A stretch of 64,000 nt of DNA from Trileptium ribeirensis (Eukaryota > Nematoda > Enoplea > Enoplida > Thoracostomopsidae). The translations under genes were made by a program, and so were the position numbers. Within the stretch, counting starts at the first letter, position 1; the number at the start of each line of letters is the position of its first letter. The DNA is taken from NCBI GenBank assembly GCA_030248225.1, contig JASANE010021442.1:37464-101463 (forward strand), written 5' to 3'. Below are positions 1 through 12,300 of this stretch, piece by piece. The notes under the pieces are model-generated. The model was not told where the DNA came from. It saw only the letters and a program-made list of their open reading frames with translations, and did not search any database.

Positions 1-220
1 CAAATCGTAAAGCTTTCATTTCGTGTCGGGCTTGTGAGCCTTGGGCAGAAAATAGTTGGAGGAGCGCTGGCTCAATAAAAGATACGCATTTAGATTCTAT
101 TACGCGTTAAATGTGTATTATTCGTTGAAATTATGCTTTGCTGGTAAATTGGTTATTCCTTAAAGTATTTTGTGTTCGATTGCTACATGGGCTTTTAAAC
201 TAAATATATTTGTATCTTAG

Positions 221-313
221 ATTCTACTGAAGAAATGATGGATCAACCAGTTAAACCTTTTAATCTCAATTTTGGTCCTATTACTTGTCATGCGTGGAAT
301 AAAGACCGAACGC
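221..313 (+). CDS. ARPC1: ARPC1 exon 1 (first coding exon, with 5' UTR)
   Basis: A TTAG acceptor ends at 220, suggesting an upstream non-coding exon. Coding starts at 235 or 238 and runs to 313, ending in phase 1 before a GTAAGT donor at 314. It encodes the N-terminal strand with the family signature [11 protein letters not shown]. The final C of the exon joins AG of the next exon to make a glutamine codon. Confidence 0.9.
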
Positions 314-3300
314 GTAAGTTGTTCATATTATATATATTTTTAACCAGAAATTGTTGATTTCTACCACAATGGGACATATGGTATGTTAGGGAAAGCATTT
401 TGGAGAGCTGCTGCTTTGCATGAAGCATTGTGATGGCTTATTATTTTGGCGAAGTTCCTTTAAATTCCTTTAATAAAGAAGGGTTTCAGCCTAAGTGTCG
501 ATTTTGCTAGCAGAAAATACCATGTTCGAATTTCGAAGGTGCAATGCAGTTGTATTCGACACTTAGTGCATTCTGCAGCGAGATAACGTACGTATGTAAG
601 GATTCACGGGTAACAATGACCAAATCCAGAAGTACAGCTGCTGCACATTCTCTATTGTACGTAGTACATGATATAGTACGTGTATGAATGTAACGCCTGA
701 TGGCACAGGTACGCGGCAACAAAGTCTTGAACTTGCATGCCGATCATACAAGCGACCTTTGTACACAGCTAGAAAAATCTAGGAATGTTGTCCGGTTAAG
801 GTTAACCCTACTGGGATAACACTCAATATAAGCGTGGGGACAAGCTGGGGCAACGTTGACTGTGATTTTTATAAAGTACTGTATGCCCAAATCACGGTTT
901 TTTCGCAGTTTTGCGTACTTTACGCGTTTTTGAGGACCCGTTTCGCATTTTTAAACCACGCTTTGCGTAATTTACGCCGTTTATTTCTAGGACCGGCAGA
1001 CTCAACAACTTACATATGGACCGGATATTTCACTCAAAAAATTCGACATGATTCCCTATGCACAACAGCATCTGCTACAATGACAATATGCATTAATAGC
1101 AGCATAAACAGTTTGTCTTTCAAGAATCCGTATCCGGACAGTTTCTGGGGGTAGCTCGGACCCTTCCAGCTTTTGTGTTGGGGGTCGGTCGAACCCCTCC
1201 CACAATTTATGGGGGGTCGGTTAATAAGTAGCTGCCTATAAACCGGCCCCCCAGAAATTGGGGAGAGTCCGACCGACCCCCCAAAAAACTGGGGGGTCCA
1301 AGCTACCACCCCCCAGAAACTGGGGAGTGTAAGGCCAAAAACGCCGGCATCATTAAACACGGGCTAACATATGAGTGCAGGGAAGTGTCATACTCTTCCG
1401 TAATGCACTCTTGGTATAACATATACGTTCTGGAATGATAGAAACAGTTACATGCTGATATTAATGCATATTTTATATGTATATATGCAAGTATGCACAT
1501 AATTATTTTTGATTTTCTTATTATGATAAAAATTACGCTTTTTTGGTACACCGTCACGCATTTTTCAAAATCAGATTTGCATAATTTTCGCTATTCGGAA
1601 ATTGAAAAAAAACTGGCTCAAATGGTGCCTGATAATAATATTTCAGGATCTATTGTAAAGTGTTCCATAAAATGAGAAATGTGGCCTAGTGATAAGTTAC
1701 GATATTAAGTCAACGTTGCCCTATCAGTCGAAGTTGCCCAGGCTGACTATACATATATCAGGGAATAACCGGAATTCATGTTCTGGTTGCGGCGAAAAGC
1801 TTGTTCCGGTTGCGGTTCTGGCAAAAGGCAAAACCGTATCGGAAACGGAGTTTCGCTTTAAAAGTTTTGTTTAAAATTTATATACCGCGTTTTTTCTAAC
1901 ATCTTTAATATATTAAACATGTTATATATTTATATATATATACAATAATCAAGCTAAAATACAACCAAACCAAAGATAAGATTAACTCATTAAGTTGCCC
2001 TTTGAAACGTAAGACATAATTTTATTAAGAATTTTTCATCTTGACCCTACTGAAGTTTGGGTGAATGTAACCTTTAGGGGCGGAAGTGAAATGCATGCTA
2101 TGCCGTTCTCGATATACTAAGCCTAAGCTTTAGTCTTAGCCTAAGCTAAGGTCCCTATATGAGCCATGTACTAAGCCTAAGCCTAAGTCGGGGGCTACTG
2201 CCCCCCGACCCCCCGCTCTAAGCTGTTCATTTTTCTAACGTTGTAACGTCCGGCCACTAAAAGTGACATGGGCCGAAGTTTGTGTAATAATAAAACAAAC
2301 CCATGTCGTTACTTTATCAGCTGTTTTACGCATTCGGAAGTCTGCGGTGTATGTTAGAATTGAACGGGTCCAACTTGATATGCATAAAAAGTACGTAGCT
2401 TGAAGACTGGCTAACATACATTGCGTAAAGCACCTTGCACAAGGCTGTATATTGGAAGGCATTTTTGCTTTGGGGGTCCAAAATCCGACATACTGATCGA
2501 TAAATAAATAAATACTATTAGCTTCCTCATCCTCTTAAAGCTCCAGAGGCAATAATGTCACCTAAATACATATACATTAAATTTAATTGAGCGGAGCTCG
2601 GCGAAGCCGAGCGAAGCGTTTTTATTTTCTGTCTGGGAGTAAAAAGGTCGATGTCCGTCCGTCCGTTCGTTCGTTCTTTCGATCCGACGGATCTCAGGAA
2701 CTACTGAACGGATTTTAAAAATTTTTTTTGTTTGAAAGCCTATCATGTCAGAGTGTGCACCTGATATTTGGGATTAAAAAATTTTGAGTGGTTAATTAGT
2801 AATTAGCTAATTAGTTAATTTTATGCAGCTAAAATATAGAATTTTGCAATATTTGTGTTTATTTATTGAAATAGAATCGTTTAGATCAAACCAATATAGG
2901 GTTTTTTGGGTCGAAGAATTCAAATATAATATTTTTACCAATGATAAAGCCCTATGCCCTATGCAGTGTAGTTACAAGAACATACAATTGAGTACATTCG
3001 TAATGCCAAAGCCCAAGCTCCGCTCACAAATGTAGTTCCACTACCGACTAGTGTAAAATATATATATTTTTAATACATTTTTAATCCACAGTACCTTCAT
3101 TTCGTCCTTTACTATGTATAAGTTTCGAAGACGAGATTCCGGTTCCGCATACAGTTTGATTGCCCGGTCCCGGTTATTTCCTTATATATGTGTGGCGTAG
3201 TCTACTTGGACCGTTGACAAATCTGTAAGCGGTATGCATGCACGGGTCCACTACAGCCTGCTGCGTTGCAGGATTCAGTAAAGTAATTTTACAGTTCAAC

Positions 3301-6300
3301 GTTTCGTAATTTAGGTAGTAATTTTTATTATTAATATTCAGTACTCTGTGATTAGGTCTAATACATAAACAAGGTCAAGTTATGATAATTTACCATTACC
3401 ATATCACATTGGTCGTCCATTATTTGTAGCTTATGTGGCTACAGCTTTTTATACTGTTGAAGTTTCTTAACAATAAGCCAAGGAAGCATCTAAAACAGCG
3501 TATGCGTACATATGAGTTATTCTTTGGATAGACGTTTGCTAATCCTTTCGGTGATTCACGACATATCTTTTGTAAAATCATATATATCAGGTGTCGGAGA
3601 TTGTAGTAGCGATGTAATTCAAAAAATATAGCTGATGTGTTTCTAAGGTCTGAAAAATTGCATTTTGGTGGCGTTTACAGTGTGCAATTAACTTGTTTAT
3701 TTATAACCAATCCTGATATTATCCGCGATATTGGGATATCCGAATAATTAAGATGTCTGGACATTACATCCCGTACCCAATTGCAAAAATAATATTCACG
3801 GTTCTTGATTTATAGCGATGTTTTCAGTAAACATTTGGGAAGTACTTTTTTAGCGTTGGATCCAGATAGTGTGCTTTTCCGCGGTCAATTTTAACCTAAT
3901 TAATTTGTCTTAGGCTAATATGACGAATGATACATTCTTAATTTCACTTAATCAGGATACCGACTATTTGGAAACCCAACATATTTCCATTTCTAAAATT
4001 GTATAGATATCCCTTTTCTTGTTTTTCACCGTAAACCTATGTGTTATATGGTAATGATCATTGTTCTAACAAAGTTTGTAATACACATCTAAACTCACAC
4101 TTATCTCTGTTTTAGATCTTTTGATAATTTTTAATCTAATTTTACTTACAGCGAAAAATAACGGTCGCAATTTTGCGTTTTCTTTAAATTTTAAGTCAAT
4201 TTTTGTCTTTTTATATTTTGAACTCGACTTATGGTGCTGCAGCAATAAATGAGAAATATACCACAGTGTTAGGTCATAAATGTTCTCGTGGCATCCAACT
4301 CAACATTAATGCTATATGTGTTATTTTTAACGATTTCTGTGCTTGATGTAAAAAATCTTGATCTATATAAAAATTCCAAATTCGACAACTTTTGACGAAT
4401 ATGTCGTAGTGTCAACAAAATATCTGAATCACGTCTTGAAAATTGAAGCGTTAGATACGTAGGTCTTGAAAACAGTACCTTGTGATGTTGGATATTTTCC
4501 TGAAAGTTTCTAAATTCAAAAACCAATTCCAGAAGCCTAAAATTTAGAATTTTTGCCGAATTTGGGTATTTAGAACATGTTGTTTTGACTAAAAATTCAA
4601 GCTGGCGGGATATACTTGAGCTGCATTTTGTCAAAAACCTTTGTCTGTGGCCCCTGACTTCTACAGGCTCTCTAACAACCTGGGATTATATACCAAAATT
4701 TACACCTAATAAATTGAAGTAACTGTCATTTATAACTTGCGGCAAAATGAAAAATATTACTATAAATTAAACACTGAAATACTGCCTACTAAAATAGGCT
4801 TAGTCGCAGACTAGTGTAAGTTACACTGTAAATATTGTTGCAAAAGTATATATAATTGTCAAAAGAACCGTGTTTGTTTATCTAAAAACCGTAATACACC
4901 GTAAAGTACAGCTGCAATAGTGAATTGCTGTTACAGCTTTAGTATCAATTGATGCAAAGTCTAGTACATATTCAGTCCTTGAAATTTTAATGTAAGTTTG
5001 AAATTTCAATATACGATAGTCTGGCTCGTCCACACCCTCTTTCAGTAAGTGTAGGTTTTGGGGCCCCTGCGTTCATTCTCAGCGTTTTGCATTAGAAATA
5101 GTTGTATATATACTTAATTTTTAAAAATATATTGACGACAAACCTAGAAAACATAAATTTGAAGACATTAATAAATTGTGGATTTAGATGAACTGAAGGG
5201 TATTCGGTTGAGTGAGAGAACATGATGTATGTGGAAAATGCAGTGGACAGACCAGATAGTACATATTCGAATATCTGATGTATATCCCACCATAAATCTT
5301 ACCCGGGTATGGTAAATCATATATATATACTTGTTCGTCACTGTAACCGCAGGGTTGAACTTATGCAGATTAAGTAAACCCCCTTGAAATATATTTGTGC
5401 CACTGCCGTTGTTTGGTTTGGTAGGTTTAACCTTGGTGTGGAATCAAGGTTTTTTTGGGTCCACAGGTGGGTCTGGACCCAAATATTTCTACGTGGGCCA
5501 AAAAAAATTTTGCTGGACCCACGCAGGACCCAAGGCAGTTTCGGCTTCGGAGACATTGGGTCTGCTAATAAATTCTATTACAAAGTGCAGGCTTTCAGCC
5601 GTTTGTGCTTACATCTGTCTATAGTTGCTTTCTGCTGGTTTCACGGATGGCACTCTTCGTTTGTCCTGGCTTGGGACAGGCAGAGAATAATTTATATATT
5701 TGTAATTACGTAATATGTAAAATTGTGTTTTGTAATTACGTTTCTTTATTGTGTAAAATTTCGTGAAATTATCGGGCCAAAAATTGTAAGTGTGGACCCA
5801 GCGTTTAAGATCTGGACCCAAAAGAAATTTGCTGGACCCAGGGTCCAGTTTCAAAAAACCCTTTATGGAATGGTTTAGCGCTGTGCATGTAGACTGTGAG
5901 TGCCAAAGCGAATATAATTAAGCATGTCTTTTTAACTTTTCAGAGGTTGCTGTTTCTGCGAATAATCCCGAAGTTTATATTATGGTGTGGCGAAACAATC
6001 GATGGGATCGTGCTCATGTCCTTACAGAACATGATCTACCGGTGACTGGAATCGATTGGGCTCCTAATACAAATCGTATTGTAACTTGCTCACAAGTATG
6101 TGCTTTTGGTATAAGCTGTGCTCATGATTATAACATTTTGAAGACGAGGGAACGTTTTATCTCTTGTTTGAAGTTCTAGTTAAATAATAAGCTGCCTGCT
6201 TAAGGTTTCCGTAAGTATAGCTTTTTTATTATTACGACACCAATAACAACACTCATTTGGTCACAATTGGGAAAACTTGCTAGTTTTGGCTACGTAACTG

Positions 6301-9300
6301 TACTTGTTTATGAAACCTGTCAGATCTCAAGCCAGGTCTAGTAATATAACGCAGAATTCAGCACCTTGCAAATAGTTATTTCATGTTTTTGCTTGTTTTA
6401 GTTATGAAATGTCTGAATCGCATTCTACTTTTACCCTTGCCGAGTTTCCAACGAGAACAATTCATTGCAATTATTCATGTTGGGAATCGAAAATTGGTTT
6501 TGTACTATTGTTTTTTTGGTACGTTGAATAGGGAACAGGGCTCCCAATTTAGATATTTGGCTTAATCACTGGCCAGAGACTAAACAAACTCACTACGTTT
6601 CCCATCACTTACCAGTCTTTATTATAAAGACTCATAGAAGTTTACGGATCGTATATACAAAAATTATTCATTTGAACCCGCTATAGGATTATCTATGTTA
6701 GCTTCACTGGTCAGATTCATTCATTACTGTACTATAGCACTACTGTAGGATAAGAACGCGTTCGTGTGGACATTTGATGGAAGTTCATGGAAACCGGAAT
6801 TGGTTCTGGTACGACTAAATCGAGCTGCTACATGTGTAAAGTGGTCGCCATCAGGTTAGTGTTTGTTTTAGTTCCACCACTGCTGCCGAATAATTCAGTT
6901 TTGTCCCAAGAGTCGACTAATTAGGGGATGAAAATGCTATACTTTTTGTGAGGTGTAGGATTTTTTCCGTAAAGGTTTTTTGAACTAGGGATTGGGTTCT
7001 GCTCAATATAGACCAACTCACAGCTTAATTAAATTTCATATTGAAGCGAAAGAACTTACATATCAAATAATCTTTCAGTTACGTATACGCCGAGTACTAG
7101 ATTGGAATAAGTGGTCATTCGTAAAAAATTTCCATTAAAGGTAAAAGTTTAAATAGAATGGACCATTGCAGTGGCTTCATTTCTTATGAAGTATTCGGTC
7201 TGGTTCCAGGCAAGCTAATATTGTCAGAGAGTATCAAGGGTCAGTAATAAGACATAAGAATTATAGGCTGTTAGAAAAATGACTTATCAGTATGGCGCTT
7301 TTGTAACATTATCGGTTTCAGGACCGATGTTTCTAATGTAAGGTTCCACAGAGGTGGTTAATAACCTTTTTATACAATTATTCGCTGTATCTTAATTTTT
7401 ATTAAAGAAACCAAATTTGCGGTTGGAAGTGGAGCGAAGATTATCTCAGTGTGCTACTACGAAAAAGCCAACGACTGGTGGATTTCGAAGCATATCCGAA
7501 AACCAATTCGGTCAACGATTACAGCGCTCGCTTGGCACCCGAACGGCGTGCTTATTGCAGTCGGTTCTTGTGATTTCAAAGTAAGCTTAACTGGTTTTTG
7601 GGACGATCACGAGGTAAAATCATGCTGTGTGGCTATTTTGCTGCACATTTTTGTTATAATTGAATATTTCCTCTTATATCTTATTATAATAGTTAGCTAT
7701 GTAATGCAATTATAACACTATCGTTGGATTTTTGGGCCACTCTGACGACACATTAAATATTTCTTTTGACTTTTCTATCTAGTACCAAAATTATGCCTGC
7801 GGCAAGATCAAAACCGTGTGATTCATGTCCCGCGATTCATGGACACTCGCCAGCCTTAGTTGATCAGATGCTGCCAAGTGGCAAGGAGTCACGTTTTGTA
7901 AAAAAGACTCCAGCAGGACACTGGGATTCGCCACCTCAACAGCAGGATCTTTCCTTAATAAGGAGCGGTCGGAATTGATTTTATTTATTGCATTGTGACA
8001 AACGGTTGCTGCTCCAAAGCTTTCCAAGTTTCGTAATCTCGCTAGTATACAAAATTTTGGGACGGGTTTAATAAAATAAATTGGAGTAAAAATTCTTTGA
8101 AGAAAACCAGTATTATGAATTGAGGCAAGGGTAATGGGAACCATGCGAGCGAAGCTACCACTGAAAGGGGGGTTGTGGAAATATTTTAATCTGTCGGTGT
8201 AACTCCTAAGTCATCACTGATGTTTGGATGATGGGCGAAGATTTGTTCTAATCATGATGAAGGACAAGTGGTTGATCCAGGATTTAACGATGGGGGATCC
8301 CGGGCGCCGCACATGCTTTCCAAAATGCCGCACCCCCTTCCCCCTTCCTCCACAACCCCAGAACACGCCCACGGTGTGCGAACAATATAAATCCTAGAGA
8401 ATAATTTTTTCTGATTCAATAAGCGTTCCTGATCAGGGAACAGATATACCAGCAAAACAGTATGTTATATACTTTGGAGTTATCGTTGTTAGATTAAAGT
8501 AAAAGCATATATTGATAGCTGCAAAGCCAAAGGCATACATGTCCGCCTGTTCTGGTGGTCAGCTGTTGGTAAAACCTGGGGACTCCTCCTTAAGATGTTG
8601 CTTTTTTGGCGCTGTTTGGGCTGGGGGATCAGCAAATGGTCGCACGCGCTGAAGTTGGTACCAATCGACTCAGCTCGACGAGCTGAGTTCAAAAATACCG
8701 CATACTACCATTTTCCGAAAAATATTTTTTCTGTTTTTGCTCAACGGTCCCACCTGTGAAATGTCACCTGAAAATTTTGAAAAAAAAATTTTTTTGCTAA
8801 ATAGACATGATGCACCTAGATCGATCCAGCTTTACAGGATGAACTCAATGGTACCATTTCTATCGATATATCTGGCCTCCCTCTGAAATTATCCGCAAGA
8901 ACAGTTGACCACTTCAGGAGTAACCTTTGGGAACGCTCGAATAATGATCTATTTTCCATTTTTTTTATATTTTACAGCATAATTTTAAGCTATGGCAGCA
9001 CGTGGCAGACCTCAAAATACTAGATTTAACATTTCGCCCCTTAATACTATACTTCTTGAACATGATATTAACAATTTGCGCATGACCCATAACCAAATAG
9101 TATATACATATGAAGATACTGTTGTTCCGTGTGCCCAATGGAGACTTATCGCTAACAACCAACAATGTACATGTGGCGACGCGATGTACTTGGCTGCGCG
9201 TAATGACCTCGCGCCTTGACAAGTACGAATGGCGCTGTAAAAATTGCCGAGCCAAATTATCTATTCGAAGCGGCTCATTTTTTGCCGGTCACCGGATCAC

Positions 9301-12300
9301 ATTGGAAACGAGACTCGTGATCATTTTCGGCTACATCAACAACTTGCTGTCAAACTTCATTCGCTTGCAGTTGCAAACAGGGGTCGCCACAGATACCAAT
9401 GCGAACTGGTACAGCTACTGTAGGGATGTCGTTGTGGCTTACAACCGTGATCATTGGCAAAACAGCATGTTGGGCGGCCCCGGTATCGATGTAGAAGTTG
9501 ACGAATCGAAGTTTTTTCGAGAAAAATACAACCGCGGCATGTCACGTCGTCAGCATGGTTGGGTGGTGGGCATGATTGAACGACAAACGGACAAGTGTCT
9601 ACATTTCCACGTCCCCAATCGCACCATCAACACAATCATGCCTCTAATATTTCAACATATCCGACCGGGAACCCGCATCATCACCGACAGCTTCCAGACC
9701 TACATCCAAGGACTGAGCCGCCTACCTAGCCCCCAGCAATATACTCACGCCACGGTCAACCACCATAACCGCCAATTCCTTAATCCCGACAATCCCGACG
9801 CCATACGCAAAACATTGATGGTCTCTGGGGAAATTTGAAAACCTTCATTCGGCGACGCCAAGGTGTTCCTCATAGCCTATTCCAGCGAACCCTTATTGAA
9901 TTTCAGTGGCGATGACAATTCGCTGAAAATATTGTCGGTGCACTCATTGCCCAAATCGGAAACATGTATCGCGTCTAGAAGTTAGTTCCAATGTCTGTAA
10001 TACGTTTTCTTATAGAGTTCTAGATTAAGCATAACAAAATAAGCCTAAGCCTTAGACTTAGACTAAGCCGGGGGACTGCCGCCCCCGGACCCCTATACTA
10101 AGCCGCTGCGCTGGCTAACTGCCACGGTTTCGGGTGCACAATACTGGTGCTTCCTTGCCTGCGTTTGCCGGTGCAGTATTTCCGGATACCCTAACCTAAG
10201 CTTCAAGTTTACCCTAAAACTGAACCCAGTCTAAACCTAATTTCCAAACATCAAAATATCCATTTTTCGCTTGCATTCACGATATCGGGAGCCATATCTT
10301 CTTGTGACGGACAATCGTCACACCCCATGCATCGCCGTATAGCCCATTGCATTTTCTATATCATATCCAAATTTGAGCCCAATTGGTCAATCTAATCCAA
10401 AGTTATGTCCAAACAGGTCAAAAAACCAAAATCCATATTTCTAAAAAAATCCGACCCCTGAAATTGGGCCCCTCTCCTGAATCCCGTTGAAAAGCTAGAG
10501 CCCTGAAACTTTTTCCATTGCAAATAGCAGGAAAAACTGGGCCATGGGGGTTAGGGGGTGACGATCTTAAGCGGCGCTTTAGGAAAAAAATTTGCCACAA
10601 AAGCCTCTATACCCCAAAAAATCCAAATAAAAAGAACAATAATTTAGCATCATCAGGAGGTTATACCAGAAAAGGGGCGACCCTTTTTTGGGGTAAGAGA
10701 TGATTGGGATTCCTGGGATTACGGGGGCTATACTGAAAAGATGGTGGGCCCCTTCTCTGATTTTCCCCTTCAGCCCAATTAGGACCGCTTTTTCTGTATA
10801 AACCGGTGGTGTTACCGGTGGTTAGCTACGGATTAGTAGTTTTGTGGCGCAAAATAATAGTACAGGTTTAATCGAAAAATTCCAAGAGTGCAGAGGATTG
10901 CATGCTGATATACTTTAGCTATGGAGAGGCTCCTTAACCTCACTCCAATTGATCTTACAGTTACGAGAATACGTCTGTGTCAACTTCATCTAGTTAAAAT
11001 AGTATTGAAAGAATGGTGTAATGGGGGTATGGAACATTCGGATATCACAAATGAGTCTAAAGAAATTCTAGAGATCAATTATCCATTTGATTATAAATCA
11101 AAGATAGTAGATAGAAGTAATTATTGTGTTCATGTCAGTAGCCGTGATAACCGTGAATATTTTGAATGCTTAATCGCTGATTGAGGTATGATATGCTATA
11201 CGGGTAGCTGACTTATGGCAGGACTTGTAGGTACAGTACTTGCCAGAAATGACCGCTGCTAGCTCGAATGGCGACAGTCATTTCTGGTGAATACTGTAAT
11301 TCATCAGGTGGCGAGTCGTAATTCCAGATAAATTATTGAGTTATAGTTTGGGAGGATATTGCATGGTTTTTTGGCGGAAGCCATCATACCATGTTCGTAA
11401 TGGATTGTACTGGTATATATATACATACATATAGATGAATTTAGATATTATCGGATAGTCAAACAGCATTGTTTGCGTTAAACAGAAGCGAAGTAAATTA
11501 TGATCCTGTGGCCAGAAGTATTAGTCGTTGGAACACAGCAAATCTAGATACAGTGAAGTTAGGATGGGTACCTGCGCATACTAACATACCAAGAAATGAA
11601 CTGGCAGATGTGTTGGCAAGGTCAGGGGAGCAAAAGGCCCATTGGACCGGAACCTATATTGGGTAGTGCTAAGAAAACTATAGGAACAATACTTAATGCA
11701 TGGATGCATCGTAAGTTTGTTCGTAGATGGTCCGGGAATAAAAGTAACGATCATACAAAAAGGTTTAAATGTGCAAGATATAAATACATCAGTGATCTTA
11801 TAATGTAATTGCCGTATGTCTGTCTGTCTGTGTGTGCCCCAAGTTTTGGATTGGTCATATATTTTTGATCATAACTTTTGAGACTGTTTATAGATTTTTA
11901 TGCGGTTTTTTGTTGGGTAGGAAATCGATATGGGAATGCTGGGACAATATTTTTGAGCACCCCTTATGTGTTTTCACAACCCACCCCCCTTGAAATAAAA
12001 AAATAGTGTCATTTTATACGTTTTAATGGTGTAACTTTTCAACTGCTTCATGGATTTTGACGATCTTTTTTTGTTTCATTTCTCTAAGACGTGCCGAAAG
12101 CATCGACGAACTTTTGCAAAGGGGATGTACCCTCTAATACTGGGGGACCCCCTTTTATCTTATAATGTAATTGCCGTATGTCTGTCTGTGTGTGTGTGCC
12201 CCAAGTTTTGAATTTGTCACATATTTTTGATCATAACTTTTGAAACCTGTTATGGAGTTTTATGCGGTTTTTTTGTTGGGTAGGAAATCGATTTGGGAAT

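Larger units (their letters stand above)
1759..3183 (+). mobile_element. hAT-like non-autonomous element, copy 1, with two nested insertions
   Basis: Starts CAGGGAATAACCGG and ends with a degraded CCGGTTATTTCC. Its body matches the copy at 14046-15216 in the same order and orientation. Two blocks absent from that copy interrupt it, a CTAAGC-rich repeat at about 2105-2230 and a fold-back repeat at about 2588-3050. The ends are too worn to read the target duplication. No coding capacity is seen. Confidence 0.7.

Noticed and set aside
4269..4634. 121-codon minus-strand open frame
   Set aside because: No recognisable family, no start or splice context, and it lies inside an AT-rich intron.
5384..5713. 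109-codon open frame
   Set aside because: It follows the GGACCCA repeat and changes content outside it; best read as repeat translation.
7791..8144. 117-codon minus-strand frame overlapping a plus-strand frame
   Set aside because: Might be a decayed element, but I could not match any domain.
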